Positions 1-11,400 of a stretch of 64,000 bases of DNA are shown here, piece after piece (within the stretch, counting starts at the first letter, position 1; each line of letters opens with the position of its first letter). Both the position numbers and the translations under genes were made by a program. Source of the stretch: Lenzites betulinus (Eukaryota; Basidiomycota; Agaricomycetes; Polyporales; Polyporaceae); contig JABYQU010000004.1 in NCBI GenBank assembly GCA_022264855.1, positions 248,001 to 312,000 of the forward strand. The letters are read 5' to 3'. A model generated the notes under the pieces. It saw only the letters and a list, made by a program, of their open reading frames with translations. It was not told where the DNA came from and made no database searches.

Positions 1-462
1 CTCTCTTGCGTTTGGGGGGAGGCTCGGAGGACTCCCCTTCGTCGTGTGTCTTCTTCTCTTCCTCGGGCTTCTTCTGGGAGCGGTAGGGAGGCGTAGAAAT
101 AGGAGGTCAGCGGATGGCAGAGTGTGCGAACGGCTACGGGACATACCACCTTCGGGGGCCTTCCCCTCGGGCGGCGGGGCGACTCGGTGGACGAGCCCGT
201 CGCGGCGAGCGCGGCCTCTGCGGCGAGCGTCTTCTTGTTCTTGCTGCCTGGCGGACGGCCCCGCTTGCGCTTTGGGGGCGAGGGGTCTGCCTGGGGAGCT
301 AAGATCGCAAGATCAGGGGACTAGGGTGAGTACGGCGCTTGGGGTGGGTGAACGGAGCTGGAAAGAGGCGGACGGACCCGACTCTGGCTCGCCGGAGTTG
401 TCGGCGATCTCGTCGACGTTGTCGTTGTCGCTGTGGGCCCTGGCCTCGGGCGAGTCAGACAT
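1..462 (-). CDS. AT-hook DNA-binding protein, 3' part cut by window edge
   Basis: The start codon is at 462 and the reading runs leftward off the window. Three exons can be read: 462-378, 298-147 and 73-1, with introns at 377-299 and 146-74 (the second begins GTATGT and ends CCCAG). The N-terminus is acidic (MSDSPEARAHSDNDN). Exon 2 carries two AT-hooks, KRKRGRPPGSKNKK and RRPRGRPPK, the Arg-Gly-Arg-Pro core that grips the minor groove of AT-rich DNA in HMGA-type proteins. Exon 3 starts a Lys/Glu-rich stretch ending in another basic patch (PPPKRKR). A role as a nuclear architectural or chromatin factor follows from the motif; partners are unknown. The C-terminus is not in the window. The first donor (GTCCGT) is weak, so the first junction is the least certain part. 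Confidence 0.78.
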
Positions 463-1257
463 GGTCGCGCGCGGCGGTAGCGGGAAGGGGAGGGCTGGTC
501 GGATGAGGGGAAGAAGGAAAACGCGAGCCGGCCGCGTTTTAACGAGGAAATGGGCTCAAGGAATTCTCGCGTGCAGAACGCCCAAAAGCGGGGTTTATTA
601 TATCTCCCAGAGAACGTCCAGAAGGAATGATCATGCACGAATTCTTTCGCTGTACGTAATTTACGTCTCACTGTCAGGATGGAAAAGGGAGGTCGGGCGC
701 TGGACTCGCTCGCCCCGCCGACCGTCCCCGCCGGGCCGCGGGGGCGCGGGGCAGGTGTGGGCGCGCACACTAAACAGCTGGCGGAGCTGGGTGCGAACGC
801 GGCCGAGAGGAGGCGTGGCGGGGGATCGCGCGCGAAGGGGAGAGGACTAAAGCGTCCGTCGGTACATGTGAGACGGCTGATGTTCGTCCAATCCAAAAAT
901 CAGATAACGCGGCTCACATGAAAACCTGGCGGACTGTGGCCATGCCCAGCCGGTGGGAGGAGCGTGTGCGGAGCGATCAGGCCTGGTTCTCGAACGGCGC
1001 GCGCGGTTGTTGTCCTCAGCTTTCGCCGGGCAGAGCTGGGAGAGCCGGTGATGGACACAGGTACCTGGCTGCCCTCGCCCGAGTCGGCAACCCACCGTCG
1101 CGGAAGACGCCCCAACTCCGCCCTAATTCCCGCCACACGCGCGCCTATTCAATTACTGCAACGTGTTCTGCCCGATCCGGACGCGCCTGCACCGTCACAC
1201 TCTCCCGTCCTCCTCCCCGCGCGCTGCATGTCCGCCACAGCCGCCTAGGCTACTATC
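463..1257. other. Intergenic, divergent promoter region
   Basis: This lies between the AT-hook gene (-) and the OS-9/Yos9 gene (+), whose start codons face away from each other, so it should hold both promoters. The long open frames crossing it on both strands look like by-products of high GC. I see no tRNA, repeat or clear TATA box. Confidence 0.5.
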
Positions 1258-3101
1258 ATGCGCACCCACACCCCCGCACTCGCCACCCTCGCCGCCCTCG
1301 CCCTCGCCGTCGACGCCCGCATCCACCACTCGCGCGTCCCCGAGGACCCGTACGCGTTCCCCAAGTACCGCGTCTCCTTCCTCCACGGCCTTCCCGTCCT
1401 CAACGACACCGCCGAGCGCTGGCTCCGCGAGGGCCTCCGCGGAGGAGAGCTCGAGTTCCTCGACCAGCCCTGGGAGGAGTCGCACTCCCTTGCCAGCCCG
1501 CTAAAGAGCATCGAAGCCTCCGACGACCTCGCCCCGCCCGATGTCTGTCCAACGTGCCCCCTGCCCCCCCCACGCCCGCACGCTGACCGTTTCCCCGCGC
1601 AGGCAGCCCAGGCCCAGGAGGCCAACTACACGCTCCAGCGCATGAAGTTCGGCCCCAAGTCGTCCTTCGTCTGCCTCATCCCCCCGCCGCCCACAGAGCC
1701 CCCCGCCGTGGTGGACGACGCGCCGACAGACGTCGCCACGCCCGTGCACAGCTGGTCGCTGCTCCAGCCGCTCTCCGGAAAATGCCTCTACGTGAGCAGC
1801 CCCGCCCGGCATCCGTCCGCGCGCACCGCCGATAACACCCGCACAGCACAGGCAAGGCTGGTTCACATACTCGTACTGCCATAATTCGCATGTGCGCCAG
1901 TTCCACGAGCTGCACCACCAGCACATCCCCAGCACAGGTGACGCGCCCCCCCCGCCCGCCTGCGAATTTTGCTAACCGACCGCGCCGCTCCGTCCAGGCG
2001 AGTACAAGCCAGAAGAGGATCCGGAGGTAAGCGCAGCCCCGTGACCGGTGCACCCCGCTATCTAGAGTGACGTCCCATGTCTCTAGTGGGAAGCGTACAC
2101 GCTGGGAAGGGCGCCGCCCACGCTCGAGGCCGGAGCCGAGCTCACCACCGCTGAGGCCGCCGCCGCCGCCAACCTCGAGCTCGCCCGCGGCGCCGGCTCC
2201 CGCTACCTCGTCCAGCGCTGGGGCGAGGGCACCTACTGCGACAAGATGAACCGCAAGCGCGACGTCGAGGTCCAGGCAAGTCCCCCGCCGCCCGCCATCC
2301 CACACGCACCGCACACGCTAACCCCGTGTTTTTTGCCCATTTCCCTCTCGTTTCTCGCTCCTTCCCTCGCCTTCCTCTAACCCACGCTTCCACGCTCCGC
2401 CCCGGCACACTGGTACGCAGTTCCACTGCTCGATGACGATGACGGACACGATCCTCTTCGTGAAAGAAACACAGACGTGCCACTACGTGGTGCACATCGC
2501 GACGCCGCGCCTCTGCGGCGAGCCCGGCTTCCGCTCGCGCGTCGACGCCGCCGAGGAGCACTACATCCGCTGCCGCGAGGTGCTCGACGGCCCCGCGCAC
2601 GCCGCCGCCGACCGCGACGTCCGCCCCGCCCCGCACCCGTTCCGCCGCCCGCCCCCGCCGAAGAAGGTGCTCGCGCCCCCCGCCGCTCCCGGGACGGAGA
2701 GCGCGAAGGGCGAGGGCCCGGGTGCGCAAAAGGACGCGCACGCGGAGCTGCTGCGGCGCGCGATCGAGCAGCTGCTTGCGCACCAGGGGATCGCGCCGGG
2801 CGACGTGCGCGGCGTCGGCGCGGACGGCGAGGTCGTGTTCGGCTTTGTGGACATCGACGTGGGCGAGGACGGGGAGGGCCAGTATGCGGACATCGTGCTT
2901 GGGGAGGAGGAGGGCGACCTTGGGGCGCGGCTGCATGAGATTCTGCGGATGGCGGGGTATGATGTTGCGGACATCATGGAGGCGGCGGCGGACGGCGAGA
3001 AGGAGAAGGAGAAGGAGGGGGTGCAGGGGGACGCGGACGGGCGGGCTCGGGGCGAGGAGGAGGAAGGTTCGGCGGCGAAGAAGCAGCGCGACGAGCTGTA
3101 A
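1258..3101 (+). CDS. YOS9: OS-9/Yos9-type ER quality-control lectin
   Basis: ER-lumenal lectin that recognises trimmed N-glycans on misfolded glycoproteins and hands them to the HRD1 ubiquitin ligase for ERAD. The start at 1258 gives a hydrophobic signal peptide (LATLAALALAVDA). The MRH (mannose-6-phosphate receptor homology) domain is read across several exons: KCLYHRQGWFTYSYC, then YLVQRWGEGTYCDKMNRKRD, VEVQFHCSMTM and FVKETQTCHYVVHI. The last holds the Glu and Tyr expected of the sugar site, and the cysteines are in family positions. Introns include about 1540-1603 and 1792-1846, plus others up to about 2420. The protein ends KKQRDEL, an HDEL/KDEL-type ER retrieval signal. The usual Trp-Trp pair of the MRH entry is Trp-Phe here. 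Upstream open frames are not coding. Confidence 0.93.
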
Positions 3102-4863
3102 CTGTAACACTAATCTGCTGCAGCCCCGCGATGCTTACGCTTTGGTTGTGGACGGTGACAATGCTTATACCTAGACTGCACTTAGCGACCCCATTCACTT
3201 CGCCTCGTCCCCCTGCGTGCTTCTCCCGCTGTCCAGCGTCCAACGTCCAACATATAAGCATTCCATCGCTGCTGGATTCCGGAATGCACAAAGACGGGCT
3301 CTAGACTAGTGGAGCGTGCAGGGTCGCTCCCGCGCGCGCACTGCACAGCTGTCAGTGGAGTCACTGCACTCAGGCTAGTGTCGACAATTTCCGGGCTGCC
3401 ACGACGCACGCTAGCGGGCTCTCCCCGCCGCTAGAAGACGTTCGGCGCGGGCGAGACGCACACGAAGCTGCTCGAAGCTAAGTACAAGGCGCGGGACGTT
3501 TTTGGTAGCGGTCTACTTATCATATATCAGACTTGGGCCGAGTTCGCGAAGCGGGTGCATGCACGGCCGCGGGCGATGTCCGTTCGTTAGCGCATGCCGG
3601 TGGTGTAACGCGTTGTTGTCCGCGGAGATGTGCAGACGCAGACGCACGTACGGCCGAGCGCGAGTGTCTGCGGCACACCCGAAGAACCAGTTAACCAAGT
3701 CCTACTCCTAGTGGACGTCTAAGGTGAGTGCCAGGCCCCGGTCGGCGTTCTGATCCTGCCATAGCAGCTCTGTCAGACAGCACACACAAGAACGACCCTC
3801 AAAACTCAGCTCATCACAACAAGAGGAGAGACGGAAGGAGGGACTGTATTGCTGTGAGCTGTACGCGTACAATTACACGAGCACGCTTTCTATCGTAGAC
3901 GACTGTACAGCGAAAGACTCTTTGGTTTTGGGTTCGGGTTCGGCGTTCGGGTTCGGGTGCTGGCTCGGGGAGGGGGCGGGGTCTCGTGCCCGCTCGTGCG
4001 TGCGGCGGTCATAACATAAAACAGGAAGGGGCAAGGCAAGGAGGAAATATGTGCATGAAGATGAAGATGGGCAAGGAAAAGGAGAAAAAGAAAGAAAAGG
4101 GAGAAGAAAGAAGAGCAAGAAGGCGAACGGGCGTGGGCGTAGTGAAGGTGGGCAACGGCGGGAACGGCGCACAGAAGCAAGCAAGAAAAGCAAGCCGGGG
4201 AGCAGCGTCCAGATACCATGGGCGGGACTGAGAGAGAAAGCGAATGTGTGCGGGGGTGGATGGGCATGTGGGCGGGTGGTGGAGAGGGCACGGACGTGAT
4301 GCACGAAGCACGAAGCCCCCCACACACGCCAACGTCGGATGTCGAAGAAAACGGAAAAAAGGATGGAATATGAAGCAGAACATGGAACATGGAACATGGG
4401 AGATATAGCACTCGCGCGCGGGCATGGTCGTCGTCGTCGTCGTCGTCGGTCTGTCTGTGTTGGCTGTCTGTCTGTCTGTCTGTCTCGAGGCGGACTCTAT
4501 ACACATAGCTAAGATAATAGAGCGCAGATTAGGCGCGGCGAAGGGGAATAATAGATATATAAAGCATGGCAGGGCAGGGCGGCGGCGGCGGCGGGTCCGT
4601 TCGAAGCTGATGATGACGAGGATGATGATGATGCGGGCGATGATGGGCGTGCGTAGGTGTGGGAAGGGCAGACACAAGGGGATGGGAAGGGGGCGGGGAG
4701 CGGGGAAGCCGAGAAGGCAGACCGCGAAAGAACGGTCCTCGTCGCGCGGGTGCCATCGCGACGGCGCGTCCGCGCACCCAGACGCGCCTCGACCCCCCGC
4801 CCGCGCCCCATAAGGCCAGCAGCAGCAGCAGCAGCAGCGCGCGCACGCAGACACAGGCCCACG
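3102..4863. other. Intergenic between convergent genes, with microsatellites
   Basis: This separates the 3' ends of the Yos9 gene (+) and the kinase gene (-). It holds a GTC trinucleotide run near 4424-4447 and a CTGT tetranucleotide run near 4448-4484, plus purine-rich stretches (about 4040-4190). Frames crossing it are low-complexity. No RNA gene was recognised. Confidence 0.5.
4424..4490. repeat. Adjacent GTC and CTGT microsatellites
   Basis: About seven GTC units are followed by several CTGT units. They are directly visible simple repeats in the 3' flank of the kinase gene and are likely to vary in length between strains. No function is implied. Confidence 0.85.
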
Positions 4864-7800
4864 CTAGAAGAACCGCCGCTTCGAGTGCTTTTCGTCCACG
4901 TCGACCTTGATGTGCTGGTGCGCGGGCGCGGCGCCCTCCTTCGAGCACGGCACGATGCCCCGCAGCCACTCGTCGCCCTCGTCCTCGTCCTCCGGCGCGT
5001 GGCAGTGGTCCGCGCAGCGCGGGCTGTCGCGGTCGTGGCTGTTGCACCCGCACAGCAGGTCGTTCGACTTGCCCCGCCCGCGCAGCAGGTCCGAGAGCGT
5101 GCAGCGCGCGGACGGCTCGACGAACAGCATCCGCCGGATCGCGGGGCGCGACTCGCGCGGGAGCAGCCGGAAGATCGACTCCGCGCCGCCCGTCGAGAAC
5201 GTCGCGACGGACGCGACGCTGTTCGTGCGCGCGCGCCGGCGCACGGTGGCTGACGACTCCTTCGGCTCCGCCTTCGGGCGGGACGGCGTCGCGGGGGCGC
5301 CGGAGACGGCGGTGCTGGAGGACGACGCGGTCTCGGCGGACGGCGGCGTCGCGGTGCTGGTAGAGGAGGTGACGGTGCTCGTGGAGGACGCCGCGGCGGG
5401 CAGCGTCTCCGGCTCGGACTTGCTGTGCTCCGCGTTCGTGACCATCTCCTGCGCGACTCCGACGGTGGCGAGCGCCTTCGCCTTGTCCTCGACCGCGAAG
5501 TCGCGCGTCTTGATCGGACTCCCGGAGAGCACTTCTGGCACTTCTGACGGCGCGGGCTCGCTCACCAGCTCCAGACGGAGGCCCTCCGTCGGCTTCACGA
5601 TGGGCGATAGTGCGTGCATGGTGTTAGAGCGGTGCGAGGGCCCCATGTGCGGGCGCTTCATGAGCTCTGCGGAGGCAAGGGTGGGGGAGACAGGAAGGGA
5701 CTCTGTGGACGAACCGGGCCGCGGGTAGGTGAGCACGGACGGGTCCATGTCTTGCGGGCTTTCCGCGTGCGCGATGGGCTCCATGCCGCTAAACAGCGCG
5801 GGGAGTGTCGCGGTGGACTGAGACAGTGCACCAGCGTGGAGGGACGCGCGTACGCGGTTACGGCGCAGAATACGATCTCGCTCCTCCAGCTCGTCGGAGG
5901 TAAGTCCAGCATGCATCGAGGGCGCGGTGAGCGCGGTGCTGTCAGAGCTGGATGACTCAGCGAGGGAAGCACGCTCCGACGGGTCTGCGTCGAAAATGGA
6001 TGAGGCAGCGGAGCTCTCTACTTGCGTAGAAGGTGCATGCGAGTTGGTCGCCGTCAGGACTGACGCATTTGACGGGGCAGGTTCTGATGACTTGGCACCC
6101 TCGGCAGGCTTCCCGTCCTCCTTCTTGGGCTCGATCTCCTTCCGTGGTGGTGGCTTGACGGAGAGGTCAGGGTGCGCATGCACGAACGCGCGGAAGCTCG
6201 GATCGCTCTTCGGATCGGGGATCTTCCAAGGGAAACGGCGGAGGACCATGCACATGAAGATGATGGCCACGCTCCACACGTCCGTCTTCCGTGGGTCGTA
6301 ATTATCCTGCGCAAGCACCTCTGGGGCCAGGTATGGGTCGCTACCGACGATGCCCGACGCGAGCGTCGTCTTCTTTCCTGGGTAGTGGAAGACGGTCGCG
6401 GTGCCAAAGTCGATCAACTTCACGACGTTGTCCTTCGTCATCACGCAGTTATCCAGCTTCAGGTCGCGGTGCGCAAGCCCGAGCGAATGCAGGTACTCGA
6501 CACCGTCGCAGATCTGGCGGAACACGCAGTAGATCTCTGGGCGCGTCATGTTGCCTGACATGACCACGCTGAACAGGTCGTACGGCGCGTATTCCATGAC
6601 CTGAGCAATGCGGCGCGTGCGCCACGATCAGATGACTTGTCCCGGCGGGACTGAGACGATTGTGGGCATACCTCGTAGAAGTGCCCGTGGTCGGTGACGA
6701 TGTCGACGGTCTCGATGATGTTCGGGTGCTTGAGCGTGCTCCCGACACAGAACTCCGCAGTCACCTTCTTCTGGTACTCCCGCTCCGACTCGCCTTGGCG
6801 TTTCGGCCTAAACTCCTTGACGGCGAACGTCGTGCCCCCGCTCTTGGTCGGCGCCTTGATCAGACGCACAGTACCGCCCGCACCTGAACCGAGTACCCGA
6901 CCCCACTTCCCGTACTTCTTCGACATCTGCACATGCGTGGCCGACGATAGCGAGGGTACGCTATATGCGTTCCCTGTCGAGTCCTTCTTGTGATGACGGC
7001 CGTGATGATCATGGTGATTATGGTGATCATCGACTTTTGTCGAGGATGTCGAAGGGACCGTGGATGGCGGTTCCAGGTGTGACTGAGTGTTGCTGTGTCC
7101 CGAGTGCACGGAGCGAGGCGGGGAGCCAGAGCTGGTTTTGCTGTTCGCTGAGGCGGCACCTGGGGAAGGCGTCTTCGCTACACGCTCCTTACCAGACCCG
7201 TTGACCTTGTCGTCATCGTGCTTCCCTCTGTCCTTGTCCTTGTGTCCGCGCAAGAGCGTGGAGAACCGCCCGTCCTTGTGCTTACCCTCGCCAGCGTTTG
7301 ACAGCATGTCGGTGGAGCCGTTGGCGGAAGCCGAGCCGGAGGCCGTCCCGGGGGTACCGGGAGGCATCGACGAGGGCGTGAGGGCACCTGGTGGAACATC
7401 TAGGTGGCCGCTCGCTTCGAGGATGGCGTTACGACGGAGGTCCAACGCGCTGTGGTCAGCCGGCGTGGCGAACGCGGTGGACACGGGGGAGCCTCCATGA
7501 GAGTGGGGTATATGGTGGTTGAGAAACCGCTTCAAGTCATGGAGGGGGTTATGCGAGTGCTTGGCGCTCTTGGGGACCGGCGTGACCGGGGTCGCGGGAG
7601 TGGCTGGCGGATGCGCAAGGGTCGCGGATGGCGGGACAGCTGGTGGCAGCTCGCGGTCGGGGGATGTGCGCGAAGGGGTGCTCGTGGGGCTGGGGAGCGA
7701 CGAGGGTAATGGGGTGCTCGACTTGCGGCTGGAAAAGATCGAGCGGCTGGACGAGGACGGTGGGGGGTGATTGTTGGCGGTGCCCATGCTGTCCGAGGTA

Positions 7801-8413
7801 GGGCTGGTGGAGGTGGGGGAACCCGAGGGGGACGGGGATCTGCGCCTGCCGAAGGAGGTTGACAGGAATCTGGAAGGACGCCTGGAGGGAGTGGGGACCT
7901 GGAGGGGGGGCGCGAGGAGGGGTAAGCAGGTGAAGGCAGAGGGCAGCAAAGGGATTAAGAAGGAACGGGTGGTAGGGGATAAGGGAAGGGGACGTAAAGG
8001 GAATAAGCGATACGGACCTGCTCCTTGTTGGGTGGGTGCTGTGAGGCGCGCACGGTCGAGGCAGAAGTCGGAAAGGCGACTTCGTCGGGGTTCGGGGAGG
8101 GCGACTGGACGGCTATTGCAGGAGACGGGGGAGCAAGGGATGATGATGGGGCAGGGTCGGAGATGGGGGAGGATGCGGGGTGGGAGTTTGGAAGGGTGAG
8201 GTCGAGGGGCTGGATGGGCTTTGCGGACAGCATGGGGGCGGGTGGTGGCGAGAGGGAAGGAGAGGCGGCGGCTGGGAGGCGGGAGTAGCTGGCTGGGAGA
8301 GAGAGGGTGGAGGAGTGAGCAGAGGATCGGAGGGCGACACCGACCGCTGACCGTCGGGCGCCTACGCGCTGACGGGAGTCCCCCTCTGCGGCGCGCATCA
8401 TCTCGGCTTCCAT
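4864..8413 (-). CDS. HAL5/SAT4 (NPR/HAL)-family serine/threonine kinase
   Basis: Fungal kinases of this family regulate nutrient and ion transporters at the plasma membrane. The catalytic domain is complete: [10 protein letters not shown] (ATP-binding Lys), HRDLKLDNC (catalytic loop), DFGTA (metal-binding Asp) and [11 protein letters not shown] (APE). The domain is split by one intron at 6601-6671, which joins HFYE to VMEYAPYD. A further intron at 7899-8017 joins NKEQ to [10 protein letters not shown]. The long N-terminus is Ser/Pro-rich and His-rich in places. A Ser/Thr/Pro-rich insert of roughly 270 residues interrupts the C-lobe after [15 protein letters not shown], before [16 protein letters not shown]. 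The start is uncertain: 8413 ([10 protein letters not shown]), 8233 (MLSAKPIQ) or 7788 (MGTANN) are possible. The substrate is unknown. Confidence 0.88.
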
Positions 8414-11400
8414 CTCAGATCTCCCCGGTCCGGCTCTTTTCCTCTCTTGGCCAGCCGATGCCTCCCGCCCCCTCCTCCGTCCGAATCCTCTCAACCAAAG
8501 CCGAAGCCGACACCGACGCCCGGAGCCCTCCCGGCCTGCTCTCGCGCCCTCGCCCTCCTTCCGCACCCTCCGACCTCCCGCGCCGTCCCGCACGCAGGCC
8601 GACGCCCGCTAGTGCGCCGCGCGCTTTGGCCACCCTACGTCATCGCACCCACCGCCCCGTATTGTCACTCGGCAGCCACTGCCGAAGCGCGTCCCCTTAT
8701 TTTCGAGCCCTTTGCTGCATTCGTGCGCTGTGGATGCGACGGACCCGGCAGAGCAGCTCAGGCCGCTTCGTCATCCCCTCACGAGAACAGGCCGCTCCGA
8801 TCTGCGCATGCAGCAGCGCGAACCTTTCCCCGCCCCAGCCCATTTATCTACAGCCAATCCTCCCCCTGCCGCCCCGCTCTCCAATCGGCTTCCTCTGATC
8901 ATCCCTCCGCCGCCCTATCGTCCGATCCTCGATTCCATCCCCCGGCCCAGCGCCCGTCCATCTACGCTCGCCCGCAGGCGCCCACACCCAAGCCCGTCTC
9001 GGCATCCTCTCTCTGCGCCCTCGTCCATCTTAGCATTCCACAACACTGCTACACGTTCGTTCTCAGCTCGCGCCAGCTTCGGTACACAACTCACTCGGCC
9101 TGCTGCGATCACCTCCACCCGACGCGCTTCCATGGCCCGCCCAGCGCCTCCCCGCCAAGGTTTCACCACGTCCACCCCGCGCGCGCGCACGTCCACGTCC
9201 AACTGAACCTCCGCCGCTTCCGCGCCCGACTCGGCGACACGCTCCCCATTTTGCCATACAGACGCGTCCGCCGCGCACCCGTGAGACCCCCGCGATCGCC
9301 CCCGCGCCCGATCCGTCCGCCCTTCCCAAGGGTCCAAGCTCAAGACTTCCCACCGCGCGCGCGCGCGGTCCTCCGACGCTGCAGCGCGGCATGTGCACCA
9401 GGCCCACAGCCTATCACGGCTCCCACGCCCTGTCGCGGCGAGTCCGCGTTCCCCATCCGCGCCGCCCCGTTGGTCGACGCCTGCGCGCGGGCTTTGAGCG
9501 GGTCTCCGCAGGACCCCTGCACGTACGCGCGCGCGCGAGCAAAGTTGTGCGCGCACAGTCAAGGGTTACACTCTGGCCGCCTCCAGCCTCAGTGGGTCCG
9601 CTCCGACCGACGCGGCTGCCCAGCCGTGCCACACTGTGCACTGCGCATCTATCGCGCCCGGCGCCCGCAGTGAATCATCTCCGCATATCCACATCCTGCC
9701 AGTGACCACCGGACAGATGGCGCTGGTATTATACTTATGGAAAGCGGAAGGCCACACAGCGCCGCCGCCGCTGACGTCGTGCTATTCTCGTCGGCGTTGT
9801 GGGTGCACCGCTCGATCACGACATCCTCCGACGTCGACGCCGTGCGACGGCGTGCCTAGCGACAGACAGGTTCTGTGCACCTGTGGACGCTGTCCATGCC
9901 AATGGCCATTACACCGCGGCGCTCAGCGTGCTCAGCGGATAACGCGAGTGGCCAGGCGGCGTCGCGTCGGGCATCTAGATATCGGTATACCCCCGGGATC
10001 TCAACCACTTCCACTGGCCGTTGCATTTTATCATCTTTAGGAAATAGGGATCGCGCCAGTGCCATTCCTATTCCTATTTGCTGCTGCGCCGTGGACCGTG
10101 GACGGAACGGATCCGGATGTGAGTGTGCCCACGCAGAAGCCGCAGCGCCGCGCCGAGGCGGGGACACACGACGGTGGCGACGCCGTCGCACGCTGCTTCC
10201 GAGACCGCCTTGGCTCTGACGACCGAGGACACACGCGCGGCTTTGGGCTGCTCTCGGGCCATCTCCGGGCGTGCGCAGCAGTGTTAGGGTGGTGGTGGCG
10301 AGCCGGCGACATATGCTTTTTGCAATATGTTATTGTGTAGTAGCTGGGCCGTTCGCAGTCCGGAGTCATACGATCCCAGGCTATTCCGACATGCATTCGC
10401 CCCGTTTCTCCCCGTACGACCCGCGACATACCATACCATACCGGCAGCCGCTATGATTGGACATGTCGGCGCGCGCGGGAGACCAGCCAGGCAGGCGAGT
10501 TCGCGCCGGACGACTCGGCGTCGGACGTCGCGTCCCATCAGCCAGGAGGCTTCTCGGTCCAGAACGCCCCCGCAACGGTCCCAACCGAAATCGGGCCACG
10601 GCCCAAGGCGCGCTTCGAGGAAGGCTGGCAGCCAGCGTCCGTGGGTCCGACCCCGCGTCGACGACGAAATCAAGCGGTCATGGGGTGTGCTTTAGCGTCC
10701 ACAGCCCACGATATTCCAACACACTCACCAGCACGAGCACCGGGGCTGCACAGTACAGGTGCGCGCGTTCGTGGTCGTGTGATGCCCAATTCCTAGCTCA
10801 GGCTGATGTGCGCGTATGTGAAGGGTCGGGCGTACAGCAACGATACTGCGCGATGTCTGCCATCCAGACAGTCGTGTGCCCAGCCGCCAGCGGGGTACGC
10901 GCTAGCCGGCCCACGACATCGCGGACCTCGGTTCTGCGAGGAGTGATAGTGATACACGCGTTGGGGTGCGTTTCGCGACCTCTCGCTGGCTCCAGCCTCC
11001 CAGGGCCATTGCGACACTGCGACAGCACTCCGGGGGTCCGGCGGATCATGCTGGTGAGAGTTTGGGCATCACTGACCCGTGAACAGTTGTCAGTCGCCGT
11101 CTCGACTCTCGACGTCCCAATGGGCGTGCAACGCTTAACGTCCAAGGTGCGCGTTCGCTCGTGCCAGCGGTCGATAGGGGACTGGGCCGCAGGCTGACCA
11201 TCTCCACGCACCTGCGAGGACTGCCAGTGCAAACCACGGAGGCAGGATAGACCTGTGCCAGCCCTTGCCGCTGCGGCGCGGATCAGGAACTTCGGACTGG
11301 CTTTACGGTGGGCGGATGTCCGCAGCGCAGAGCCCTGAGGCCTACACCTGAAGCTTGCTAACATGGACTACGACCATTCGGACCGCTCGAAGTGCATCAC

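Noticed and set aside
918..1586. 222-codon + frame overlapping the Yos9 start
   Set aside because: It is in a different frame from the signal peptide and MRH domain, and its product is low-complexity.
4424..4490. CRISPR-like or regulatory repeat
   Set aside because: Simple GTC and CTGT microsatellites without unique spacers.
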